This document shows, in pieces, positions 23,054-34,767 of a stretch of 64,000 nt of DNA. The notes below the pieces were generated by a model, which was not told the DNA's origin, made no database searches, and saw only the letters and a list, made by a program, of their open reading frames with translations. Where the stretch lies: positions 73,256,293 through 73,320,292 of the forward strand of contig CM072511.1 of assembly GCA_036898135.1 (NCBI GenBank), written 5' to 3'. Both the position numbers and the translations under genes were made by a program. How positions within the stretch are numbered: position 1 is the first letter of the stretch; the number at the start of each line of letters is the position of its first letter. The DNA is from Oncomelania hupensis. Taxonomy: Eukaryota; Mollusca; Gastropoda; Littorinimorpha; Pomatiopsidae.

Positions 23054-23616
23054 TACATTACATTACATTCTCTTCCGAGCCAAATCAGGACTGGACAACC
23101 CCCGATCCGCATAAAAGATCTGCTGAAACAACCCTAGTGGGAAAACCGAAAGCTCTCCACCAGCCAGTCACTTTACAATAAAGACATCCCACGCAGGGGA
23201 CGGCTGAGGCTTCACCCCAACTTATCGAACCCCCCGTTTACAAAAACAAAATAGAATACAAACATCATTATAAATTATCAACAAAACACATACATATAAA
23301 ATGCCTACATTGCTAAATAATAACATCATAGGAAGCCCTAGTGACCACCTGGCAGAAAGCGTCCAATATTCCCAAGCTGATCCAACAGACCTCATACACA
23401 AATAAGGAGTCTTGTCCCGGAAGAGTTTTCAAGAAAAAAGGTAGGAGACTGGTCAAGCGAAGAAGACGATAGTAGGCTTATAGCAGATTGATAGAACAGA
23501 GCAGGAATGAGAAAGAGCAAATGAGAAAGACAGCGACAGTGGGAATATAAAGCACTAAATTTCCAGAAAGTGTGGATACTATTTATACTGAAACCCCCGG
23601 CACCCCAACGGGGGTC
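23054..23616 (-). mobile_element. SINE-A copy, nearly full length
   Basis: Perfect 12-bp TSD GATAATCTGTGT (23042-23053, 23617-23628). A short gap removes the usual GCTTTAGGTCCAGCGGAC just inside the tail. Otherwise the copy runs to the 5' hairpin. Confidence 0.93.
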
Positions 23617-23904
23617 GATAATCTGTGTGACTCCTCTAACAATCAGAGATTCTGACAAGGAATTTTGAAAGAACACGTTTGGAGGACCAATCATTTTGTG
23701 CTTCTTCTTCCTTTTGCATTCAAATCTTTTTTTTTTAACAATCATATTGCAATCTACAATTTATTTTGCAAGAAAAATATACTACATGAAAACGCTAAAA
23801 TATAAATAACACAAACTCAAAAGTATAGTAATGTTTTACTGAAAGAAATAAAAAAACAGGCAACATGAAAGAAATTATAAAAAAAAAACAGGCAACATAT
23901 TGAT

Positions 23905-24492
23905 TACATTACATTACATTACATTATTATTGCTTTAGGTCCAACGGACTCTTCCGAGCCGAATCAGGACCGGACAACCCCTAATCCGCATAAAAGATCT
24001 GCTGAAACAACCCTAGTGCTAAAACTGAAAGCTCTCCACCAGCCAGTCACTTTACAATAAAGACATCCCACGCAGGGGACGGCTGAGGCTTCACCCCAAC
24101 TTATCGAACTTTTGTTTACAAAAACAAAATACAATACAAACATCATTATAAATTATCAACAAAACACATACATATAAAATGCCTACATTGCTAAATAATA
24201 ACATCATAGGAAGCCCTAGTGACCACCTGGCAGAAAGCGTCTAATATTCCCAAGCTGATCCAACAGACCTCATACACAAACAAGGAGTCTTGTCCCGGAA
24301 GAGTTTTCAAGAAAAAAGGTAGGAGACTGATCAAGCGAAGAAGACGATAGTATAGCAGATTAATAGAACAGAGCAGGAATGAGAAAGAGCAAATGAGAAA
24401 CACAGCGACAGTGGGAATTTAAAGCACTAAATTTCCAGAAAGTGGGGATACTGTACTATTTATACTGAAACCCCCGGCACCCCAACGGGGGT
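23905..24492 (-). mobile_element. SINE-A copy, full length
   Basis: Perfect 11-bp TSD AACATATTGAT (23894-23904, 24493-24503), ATTAC tail, complete body and 5' hairpin. Confidence 0.94.
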
Positions 24493-24619
24493 AACATATT
24501 GATAAAAACGCCAAAAATAAAAGAATGCGTTCATTATAATGAATCATTAAAGTCCAACAGAAAGAGTGATATTTTAACAAGAAAAAAAAAGGAAACCTGT
24601 GAATTAAAAAAAAAAAAAA

Positions 24620-25031
24620 GTAGTGTTGTGGCCCTGTGGGTTCGGGCATTGAATAGAATAGACACAATTTTCCCGACGTGTCGTAAGAGGCGACTAACAG
24701 GGGTGATGTCACCATGCACGGTAGCACGGAGGAACCTCATGTTACTACAGGTTCAACGACCACGTGCTCGGGGCCAAAGCGAGCCACACTGTATTCGTAG
24801 ATATCGTATGTGGCCAACAGCCGGGAGAGGATTGGGCCCTGCAAGGTCTTTCTTACAGAAGACACACTGCATGATGAATATAACCATTCACTCCATACCG
24901 GATCGGTCGTCGCCCGGGTCACCAAGGACCGCGCCTTCCGTTGGCCACCAGGACGGAGGTGATAAGTGTGTTACTGATGGACAACTTTGCACGATCCGCA
25001 CCAGAAACAATTTCTGCATGGCTACATGCTA
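24620..25031 (+). mobile_element. RTE-like LINE, 5' leader
   Basis: Starts after an A-run with GTGGCCCTGTGGGTTCGGGC and follows the leader seen at 40687 and 48640 down to the GATCCGCACCAGAAACAA block, just before the endonuclease ORF would begin. Only non-coding leader is present. Confidence 0.8.
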
Positions 25032-25539
25032 GGACTAAGATAACATTTTTGCATGAATTAAACTTTTAAGTCAAAAGCTGAACTAGCTATCACCACAAAC
25101 GCACAATAATGTGCTAATACCTTAAAGAAGGAAAAACAACAAGCAAACTACAAACCCTGTAACGAAAAGGTATTTTCAAGAATTTGAGTGCGTGTATGCG
25201 TGAATCTGTGTGCTCTCCCGTCTCACAACTTCTCTAACTCGTAAAATAAACTAATTGTCACATGCTCTATTAAACAATAAACTTAAATCAGCACAATAGC
25301 AGAGATACAAAATGTACAAGAATCAAATGGAATAAATAATAAGTACAATTGCTTCTAATCACGTCAAGTCGCAGAATACATCCGTTGAAAGAATTTTAAA
25401 TAAATAACACACAAATAATAATACACTCCTAGTCACCGGCGCAGTTACGTTCCCATTCGACCGCTTATTGTCTGACACGGCATTAACTCTTTCTTTAGTC
25501 TCTTATTCTGTCTACGTCGTATGCTTCCTCTGCCTGCTC
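25032..25539. other. Intergenic, nothing recognised
   Basis: AT-rich, no ORF or repeat end recognised. Confidence 0.45.
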
Positions 25540-25865
25540 ACTCCTTTTCCTTTCTCCTTATTTCCTCCACTTCTTTGCTCCTCTTCATCCTCCTCTCCAC
25601 CTCGTTCTCCTCTCCTCCGCCTCTTTCTTCGTCTTCTTCTGCGTCCTCTTCTTTTGCGTCTTATTCTTCCTCTTCCTCTGCGACTCGTCTTCTTCCTATT
25701 GATTCTTCCTCTTCCTTCTATTTCTTCTTCTTCTGCTTTATTATTCTTCCCTCTTCTCTTCCACTTCTTCTTCGTCCTCGTCGTCTTCTTCTTCGTCTTC
25801 TTTATCTTAACCGTGTTCCTCTCTTCTTCTACGCCTTCTAATTCGTCTTCTTCTGCCTATTCTTG
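25540..25865. repeat. Long pyrimidine-rich tract
   Basis: About 320 bp dominated by C and T on the plus strand, with TTC/CTT clusters. Such homopurine/homopyrimidine DNA can form triplexes. The long Ser/Leu/Phe frames through it are composition artefacts. Confidence 0.85.
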
Positions 25866-26200
25866 AGGCCCCGCAGCTAAAATCTTCTGCAGACAAAGGA
25901 GTTAACAACAACAAGCTTTCTAGATACATAAACTTTCTTTACACAATTACTTATACACCTCTCTCTCTCCTCTGTGACGGGACCAGTGTCGCAATACAAT
26001 CAATTTCATCCATATCGAATATAGTTCACCAACATAAACCCAAAAAAAATCAATAAATAATTATAACAGCTAATCATTAGTCAAACCTCGAAGTACACAC
26101 CCAAATCCTTATACCTTCAGTTTAACACGTGAAGTTTAAACAATATAAAGCATGCACTATGACACCTATACGCACGTCAGCCTTGTTTTACCTTGAGAAA

Positions 26201-26777
26201 ACCCCCGTTGAGGTGCCGGGGGTTTCAGTATAAATAGTATCCCCACTTTCTGGAAATTTAGTGCTTTAAATTCCCACTGTCTCTGTCTTTCTCATTTGCT
26301 CTTTCTCATTCCTGCTCTGTTCTATCAATCTGCTATACTATCGTCTTCTTCGCTAGACCAGTCTCCTACCTTTTTTCTTGAAAACTCTTCGGGACAAGAA
26401 TCCTTATTTGTGTATGAGGTCTGTTGGATCAGCTTGGGAATATTGGACGCTTTCTGCCAGGTGGTCACTACGGCTTCCTATGATGTTATTATTTAGCAAT
26501 GTAGGCATTTTATATGTATGTGTTTTGTTGATAATTTATAATGATGTTTGTATTCTATTTTGTTTTTGTAAACAGAGGTTCGATAAGTTGGGGTGAAGCC
26601 TCAGCCGTCCCCTGCGTGGGATGTCTTTATTGTAAAGTGACTGGCTGGTGGAGACCTTTCAGTTTTCCCACTAGGGTTGTTTCGGCAGATCTTTTATGCG
26701 GATTGGGGGTTGTCCGGTCCTGATTTGGCTCGGAAGAGTCCGCTGGACCTAAAGCAACAATAATGTAATGTAATGTA
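26201..26777 (+). mobile_element. SINE-A copy, full length, plus strand
   Basis: The best reference copy. It starts ACCCCCGTTG immediately after the TSD ACCTTGAGAAA (26190-26200), carries TATAAATAG about 30 bp in, and ends CCGCTGGACCTAAAGCAA with a TAATG/ATGTA tail before the second TSD (26778-26788). Length 577 bp. The A/B-box pair of tRNA SINEs is not apparent. Confidence 0.95.
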
Positions 26778-26788
26778 ACCTTGAGAAA

Positions 26789-27439
26789 GAGCCTAAAATA
26801 ACTGTAAAAATCTTGAGTTTTATCTGACCTCATGTTGTTTTCATAATTTTTCTTTTTCCTGCCCGAATTAAAGTCTAAAACTGAAAACATTCTAATGATT
26901 CTATTACAGCAAACACACAGTTTATACCAAAGAAAATCAACAGCAATTTTTAATTACGTGTTACACAAATGTTTAAAATTGTACTTCTAATTTTCTTTGT
27001 TACTTCTATTTTAAACATGACAAACAACGAGTTGGAAACCTGTGGTTTCCATCGGTTGTAAGTGGAATAATTATTTTAAAGAGTAATCACACTTTGTTAA
27101 CATTTGCACGCACATACGAACAAACATTTACACAAACACCCCTCTTCTCTCTCTCACACACACACACACACACAACTACCCACGCCCCACTCCCCCCATA
27201 TACACATTCATTTTCCTAAACACCCACACTACACACACAAATACACACAGGCATCACCCTCTCTCTACACAGATACACTGTTACTACTCCCGTACTTGAA
27301 ACAGAACAATATGAGATAAATAATAGTACGCAACCCTCTCACTCTCCCCACCCTGCACATTCATTGTTAGTGTTACAGCTCTCGGCACTGGAAACGAACA
27401 ATTTTAATTGTACAATCTGTTAGCGTTATGGATCTCTAT
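26789..27439. other. 3' flank / probable 3' UTR of the polymerase gene
   Basis: Lies downstream of the polymerase stop codon on the minus strand. It contains CA-rich repeats (27149-27245). No clear minus-strand AATAAA was found close to the stop, so the transcript end is undefined. Confidence 0.4.
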
Positions 27440-27526
27440 TCAGCAGTTTCTATGCTCCGGCTTTTGATACTGCAGCTTAAGGTTGTCAAACACCTCCTTC
27501 TCACTTGTTGCAGGCAGTGATAGGCG
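27440..27526 (-). CDS. POLM/DNTT-like: Polymerase last exon (C-terminus and stop)
   Basis: Acceptor GTGTGTTTCAG precedes RLSLPATSEKEVF, then KLQYQKPEHRNC and TGA. The pattern, an LPA.SEKEVF segment followed by ...PEHRN at the end, is the conserved C-terminus of family X polymerases. It joins exon 5 in phase 0 after MTK. The intron before it is 9752 bp. Confidence 0.9.
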   Translation of the reverse strand, partial: RLSLPATSEKEVFDNLKLQYQKPEHRNC

Positions 27527-28549
27527 CTGAAACACACAACACAATGATTTCATTCAAAAACATATTTTGAACTTACACTTAGAACATGATTCAAATAAAT
27601 GAAAATAGCACGGTAATATTGATAGAAATCAAACTATATCATTGTAGTGGTGGTTGGTTAGTTAGTTATTCATTGCTTACAGGGTCCAGCGGACTGCAAA
27701 GAGCCGAATCAGGACCACAAAATCAAGACCACAACTTCGCTGAAAGAGGACTCACCTCTGATCCACATAAAAGATCTGCCGAAACAACCCCAGCGGTAAC
27801 ACTGAAGCCACTCCACCAACCGGTCATCCCACGCAGGGGACGCCGAGGCCACACTCCAACCCATCGAACCCCCGTTTACAAAAACAAAACAGAACACAAA
27901 CATCACCATAAAATATCAACAAAACAAACACATATAAAATGCCTATATTGTCAAACAACATCTTAGGATGCCCCACCTGGCAGAAAGCGTCCAACATTCC
28001 CAAGCTGATCCAACAGACCCCACACACAATGAGGAGTTTTGTCCCAGAAGAGTTTTCAAGAAAAAAGGTAGGTGACTGGTCTAGCGAAGAAGAAGACAGT
28101 AGATTGATAGAACAGAGTAGGAATGAGAAAGAACAAAGGATAGAGTTAGTTAGTTAGTTAGTTAAAATAGATTAACGTCCCCGGACACAAAAGCGTATAG
28201 GGGACGATTGAAATATTTATGAGGAGAGAGACAGCGACGGTGGGAATTTAAAGCACTAAATTTTCAGAAAGTGGGGATACTATTTATTCTGAAATCCCCG
28301 GCACCCCCATGGGGTTAACTAAAATTAAGAGAGGCATAAAACAAACTGTTGAATAAGACATGATGTATTCACAGAATTGCGTTGTAAATTTAACTCATTG
28401 GAGGCGGAACGTTTTTGCCACGTTTATTCTCTCAAAACGCACTATTTCAGAGTATTTTTAAAAATTCCAATCACCTAATATATAAAATATAATATAGAAA
28501 AACTATACATTTTTATAAAGATCATATCATGTTGTGTGTGTGTGTGTGT

Positions 28550-28592
<43 letters not shown>

Positions 28593-29625
28593 TGCTTTTT
28601 CTGCGTGAATGTAAAATTATTAGTTATTATTGATGTGGGGTTTAGATTGTGAATGTCTGTATTTGATTGGAATTTAAGGTTGCTGCTGTGCCATTATAAA
28701 TATTCACTTTTTGTAATAAAATATCACTCAAGTATCCACATTGTACGCAAAAATCCAAAACGTTTTTGAAATCTAGAATATATAGTACATTCACCACAAA
28801 ACATGTCAGTTTTGCACTAATGATTAAAAAAAAAGACCTAAAGCAATAAATTATAATCATATAATGGAATGATAAAAAAATATATATTCAGAATATGTAT
28901 AAAAATGTTTATGAAAGATTTTGTAGATCAGTACCATAACATTGTAATATAAGAATTGGCTGCCATTTTGGAATTGCAGTAAAACGCGTGCGTCACTTGT
29001 ACCCATGAAAATTACTCTCACAGCAAAAATTCTCGGTTTTACATTTAAATATTTGGTTTTATAGTTAAAGGAGGTAACAAACCAATTAGGAATTATTAGT
29101 CTTGTTCCCACTTGTACTCTTTCTTTAGTAGTTGGGTTGCTTTTAACAGATACTACCGATCTTCATAAGACGTGAGTAGTAAAGAGGTTGGCCTATGGGT
29201 AAGGGGTTTTATTTTTAGCTGCTGACGCGGGTGACGTCATCGCTGCTGACGGTGCTGACGTCAAGGTCATGATGCCCCGACGACGGTGGTGGCAGGGTGT
29301 GTGGGTCATACAGGAGTCATATGCGGTCATGAGGTCATGTGTGGTGCCATGATGTTGTTAGTGTATAGAGCTTGTAGTTTTATCATAACTATCTACAGGA
29401 CGCCTCTTTTTGATGCAGAGGGTGATAATTGATTTTATAGAAGAAAATATGAATATAGGATATTAATTATTAATTATAAATAGTCTAGTCTCTCTCTCTC
29501 TCTCTTTCTCTCTCTCTCACTCTCTCTCTCTTTTTCTCTCTCTCTCTCTCTCACTCTCTTTTACATATCTTTAACAATGATGAACGCACACGCACACCCA
29601 CCTTTAACAATGATTTATGATGAAT

Positions 29626-29681
<56 letters not shown>

Positions 29682-29956
29682 ACCCACACCCCAACACACA
29701 CACACACACACATGCACGCACAAATATACATCTTTAATAATAATTATGATGAATGCACACACGCACACACATACACGCACACACGCACACCCCCACACGC
29801 ACACAAATATGCATCTTTAACAATGATTTATGATGAATTCACACACGCACAGACGTACACGCACACCCCAACACACACACCCACACACGCACACATGCAC
29901 ACCCCCACACCCACAAACGCACACAAATATACATCTTTAACAATGATTTATGATGA

Positions 29957-30016
<60 letters not shown>

Positions 30017-33000
30017 CCGTGTAAAAACGCAGTTGTGATGACTTTCATGTAATTCTACATACGTTACTTTGACATTTTTACAAATTGTTCATTTTTTAAG
30101 CTAACCCTAACCCAAACTCTAACCCTAACCATAACTCTTAACCAACCCTAACACAGGCCTAACCCTAACGGAACACTGTTATGACGTCAAAATAACGGGG
30201 TCCGTCAAAAGAAAGTACGTAGAGGTTCAAGTGCATGTCAGAATAATGGCGTTTCTACCTAGCCACATGCACAAACACACACACACACGCACGCACACAC
30301 ACACATTCTATATTATTGTATCAACAGAGCTGAAAGCACGCAAATAAAAGCAACTAAATGAGGAAAGCTAAGTAATAATTAGGTTAAATGGAAAGAATTC
30401 ACTAACGAACCACAAACAGACTGGAATTAACATTACTGAACTAAACTTACTGCAGATGCCCATGGAGATCACGAAGGCACAGTCAGCATAGAGGGTAGAG
30501 CAATCTCCAACCTCCGTCTTGCGGATAACATTGATGGATTGGCTGGAGAGGAACAAGAACTTGAATAGCTGGTACAGAGGCTTGACACCACCTCCAGAGC
30601 CTATATGGAATGGAAATAAGTGCAGAGAAGACCAAAATGATGACCAACAACACCATGGCATCAACATAGACCAATGACATCAACAAAGTCCAAGGCCAAT
30701 CCCTTAACACAGTGCATAGCTTCAAATATTTAGGAGCCATTGTATCAGACAATGGGTCCTGACAGGAAGTCCTGTTCTCTCCAGGATCGCAGGAACAACT
30801 GCTGCCCTGACAAGGATGAAGCCCATTTGGAAAGACCATCAGTCTACACTCCCAAAGTAAGGCTGCTGCACTCCCTTGTCATCTTCCTATACGCTTGCGA
30901 AACATTCACCCTCACAGCAGATCTACAACAAAGAATACAAAGCATGGAGATGAGATGCTACAGAAGACTTCTGGGCATTTCCTATACCCAGCACGTCACC
31001 AACAACGAAGTCCGACAGCCCATCACACAAGCCATTGGACACGATGACATGTTCACAGTGGTGATGAAACGGAAACTCCGATGGTATTGCCACGTCACCA
31101 GAGCATCGGGCCTTGCAAAGACCATCCTGCAAGGCACGGTGTAAGGAAGCAGAAGAGGGATACAAAAAAAGAGGTGGGCGTTCAAGATTCAAGAATGGAC
31201 TGGCTTGACACTGAGCGAAGCCATGAGGGTTGCTGAGGACATAGAAAGATGTATGCTGGTTAAACGATCATCTGTGGTGCCACAATGGCCTTCGAGTTAC
31301 GAGATAGGATTGGATAGGATAGGATAGGAACTAAACTTTAAAAGAGGAATGTCCTACTTATTCTGAATTACACACTGTGTATTTATTATTTAAAAGGATA
31401 ACAAAAACAAAAAACAACACCTAAGTATATTTCCAAACATTCGCACAACTAGTACGACGATTTCCCCATCCCCGTTTCAGACATCCAGGCCATACGGGAA
31501 GTTGGTACGTAGCCCATGGAGCCTAATGTTTTCTGAGTATTGTGTTGTCATGTTTTATTTGTTCAATAAACCATGCTCGGAAATATGAGGGGAAACAACT
31601 TATACCGACTTGCCCGCATGTTGCGCCCAGAGTTGTCCTAAGTTGGGCGGACAGTCTTTGAAAACGGACACAGTTTCTTGCCTAAAATTTCTGCTCTGTC
31701 CTCCATCTAACCTTACGGGTTGATTTCAATTGCAGTCCTGGCTATCTCCGCTAGTTCGGCCTTCCACTGCCTCGCAACCACCATCTCCCTTTCCCGAAGC
31801 AAAATTTATTTGCTAAATATTGCACCATACTACATACTACCGTATCTTACAGCAAGAAACTAAAAAATATTTTAAATGGCAAACATACACAAAACATACA
31901 AACATTTAATATACACTTAATGTGCTAATCTGACAAATGTGCCTTCTGTCCTAGTACCTAGACATATAATTTTCTCCAAGTCCTTGATCAGGAAGCTAAA
32001 TGTGTGAAAACAGATTTTTATAATCCCAGTGAAGGGATTAGAAAGCAAGTAATTTCTCTTTTAATTATTATCTTCACTCCTCAAACGCCAGTCACCTTGC
32101 TGGGAACACATCCACCTGGAAACGCTTGGAAGAGGTTCCTTTTCTTTCGTTGGACCGGCCAACCATTTGGAACTTTCTGCTGAAGTCCCTTTGCAGTCTG
32201 CCAGCCTTCGTCCGATTTGAAAACCCATCAACTCAGAAAATACCTACTTGGTGAATGATCAGCCATATTGTTTTTCTTTTGTACAACCTGTTTTTTCATG
32301 TTAAGGTTGGAAAAGATGCGTACAACAATTGAGGAGACACATGTGGACCCAATTGCACCAACAAGACAAATGACAGAGGTCTGAGACTCTTGGAGTTTGC
32401 CAGATACAACAATCTGATACTGGCAAACATGCCTGGTCACCACAAAAAATCCAGAGGATGGACATGGCACAGTCCCGGCGGGGAGCATCACAACCAGATA
32501 GACTGCATCATGGTCAAGAAACACTTCAGATCAAACATCACAATTGGCAGGACAGGCACCTTTCCAGGAGCAAACATCGGAAGCGACCACGATCACGTGA
32601 TGATGTCTTTCCGGCTCCACTTGAAGACACAGCAAAGTGCACCAGACTGAAGTTCAACCTGGACAAACTGCAAGACCCGGAGGTGGCAGAAATATTCCAA
32701 ACCACAATTGGAGAGAAATTTGCACCTCTGCTCATTTTGGGAGCTGGAGAAGTAGATGTCAACACCGTGACCCCACCTTCAATTCAGCTGTGACAGATGC
32801 TGCCACAGAGATCCCTGGCAAGCACTGCACAAAGAAGAAACAATGGATCACACCTGAACATTTGGACCTGTGTGACAAATGAAGAGAGATGAAAAAGAAA
32901 AAAACCCACCTCACTGATACCTCTCCAGAAAAATCAACAATTACATCCGAAAAGCATGCGCACACAAAGGAGAACTGTATAGCATATCAATGTCAGAAAA

Positions 33001-34693
33001 TAGATAACAGTCTGAACAAGAACAACAGTAAGAAGGCCTACCAGACAAGCAGTTGAGAAGTGTTAAACAGCCCAAGGTCTCCACGATCCAAAGCAAATCT
33101 GACATATCAGTCCGTCCGTCACAGTCCTTCACTAGCGTCTTTTAAAATGAACTTGAAGACACATCTTTTTAAAGAGGCCTTTTCCTAGGCGCCATGAGTG
33201 AGTGTTGTTTGTTATTTTTAATGTTGGGATGTGTATGTGGTTGTGTGTTATTGACCAATGTACGCATGTTGTGTTTCAATTTGTTTGTGTAAAGCGCATT
33301 GTGATTTTGGAAAGTGGTCCTGATTTGGCTCAGAAGAGACCGCTGGACCTAAAGCAATAATCATGTAATGTAATGTAATGTAATGATTTTGGAAAGTGCT
33401 GTATAAATTGTCTGTTATTATTATTATTATTTATTATTATATGCCTTACAGAAGAAAAAGAAGTTTTGAATAGATGGACAGAGTACTGCTCTGACCTTTA
33501 CAACCATACACCAAATGGAGACCCATCAGTTCTACCATGTCCACAGAACAGAGAAGAAGAAATCCTCCAAATTCTCCGAGAAGAAGCTGAGGCAGCAGTG
33601 CAATCGCTAAAGAAAGGGAAGTCAGCAGGAGTGGACAACATACCTGCAGAATTGCTTCAATCAAGCAGGAGGAGAGGCGATTATTGATGCCCGCACCATT
33701 ATCTGTAACAAGATCTGGCAGAGTGGGGAGTGGCCTACACCATGGACTCAGTCGCTAGTCATCACTCTTCCCAAAAAGGGTAACCTTCAGGAGTGTGAAA
33801 ATTACCGCACAATCAGCCTCATCAGCTAATATACGCAGGTCATCCTGAAAATAATACTCAATAGGTTGAAACCCCAAGCTGAACAAATCATAGCTGAAGA
33901 ACAAGCAGGATTCAGGGCAGGTCGAAGTACCACTGAACAGATTTTTAACCTCAGAATAATCTGTGTGAAATAACTACGGCACCAACGTCATCTATATTAT
34001 GTGTTTGTAGATTTCAAGAAAGTGTTTGACCAAATCTGGCATACAGCTCTGTGGGCAACCATGAGAGTGTACAACATCAGCCCTAAAATTATTGAAGTCA
34101 TCAAAAGCCTGTATGACAAGGCTACCAGTGCAATCCTCCATAACTGCGCCAACGGGAACTGGTTCAGAACAACAATCGGCATGCGCCAAGGATGCCTACT
34201 CTCTCCAACACTCTTCAACATCTTCCTAGAGCGCATCTTGTCAGATGCCCTTGCAGATCATGAAGGCACAGTCAACATAGGGGGTAGAGCAATCTCCAAG
34301 CTTAGACTCCAGTATATAGTGTAAGCAATGATGGTTAATTAAATGCCTGAGTTATGTTTTATATTATTTTAAACATTGATTGACGATGAAATGTTCAAAG
34401 GTGATTATAGTTACTCACATTTACCTTTCGCATAATCAAATGCGTATAACATGTATGTAAAATTTGGCTTTTAACCATAGTAAGCCTTAGTGACTGCTTT
34501 GTGTGTGCATGTGTGGGTGTGTCTGCGCATACATTGTGTGTGTGCATATGTGTGTGTGTGTGTGTGTGTGTGTTTGATTAAAGAACTGATTGGGGTGAAC
34601 GACACAAGTACATGCACACCTTCTGTCCGTCTGTTTGTCTGCCTGTCCGTCATTCCATCTGTCTGTGTCTGTCTCTCTCACTCCCTCTCATTT

Positions 34694-34767
<74 letters not shown>

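Larger units (their letters stand above)
32326..34318 (+). mobile_element. RTE-like LINE, endonuclease C-terminus to RT, with nested insertions
   Basis: Covers the end of the APE-type endonuclease (RLLEFARYNNLILAN equivalent, HSPGGEHHNQID, SDHD), the linker, and RT (SAGVDNIPAELLQ, LITLPKKG equivalent, EEQAGFRAGRSTTEQ, FVDFKKVFDQIWH with the motif A Asp, MRQGCLLSPTLFN). It stops before motif C. It is interrupted at 33104-33436 by another LINE's 3' end. Several frameshifts are present; it is not functional. Confidence 0.9.

Noticed and set aside
25468..25866. 132-codon ORF rich in Ser, Leu and Phe resembling a membrane protein
   Set aside because: Composition is forced by the pyrimidine-rich tract, and two frames are open at once.
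29573..30014. CRISPR-like array, because of regularly recurring anchors
   Set aside because: Spacers are CA repeats of variable length in a eukaryotic intron; this is a minisatellite.
29577..30038. 153-codon His/Thr-rich ORF
   Set aside because: CA minisatellite read in frame.
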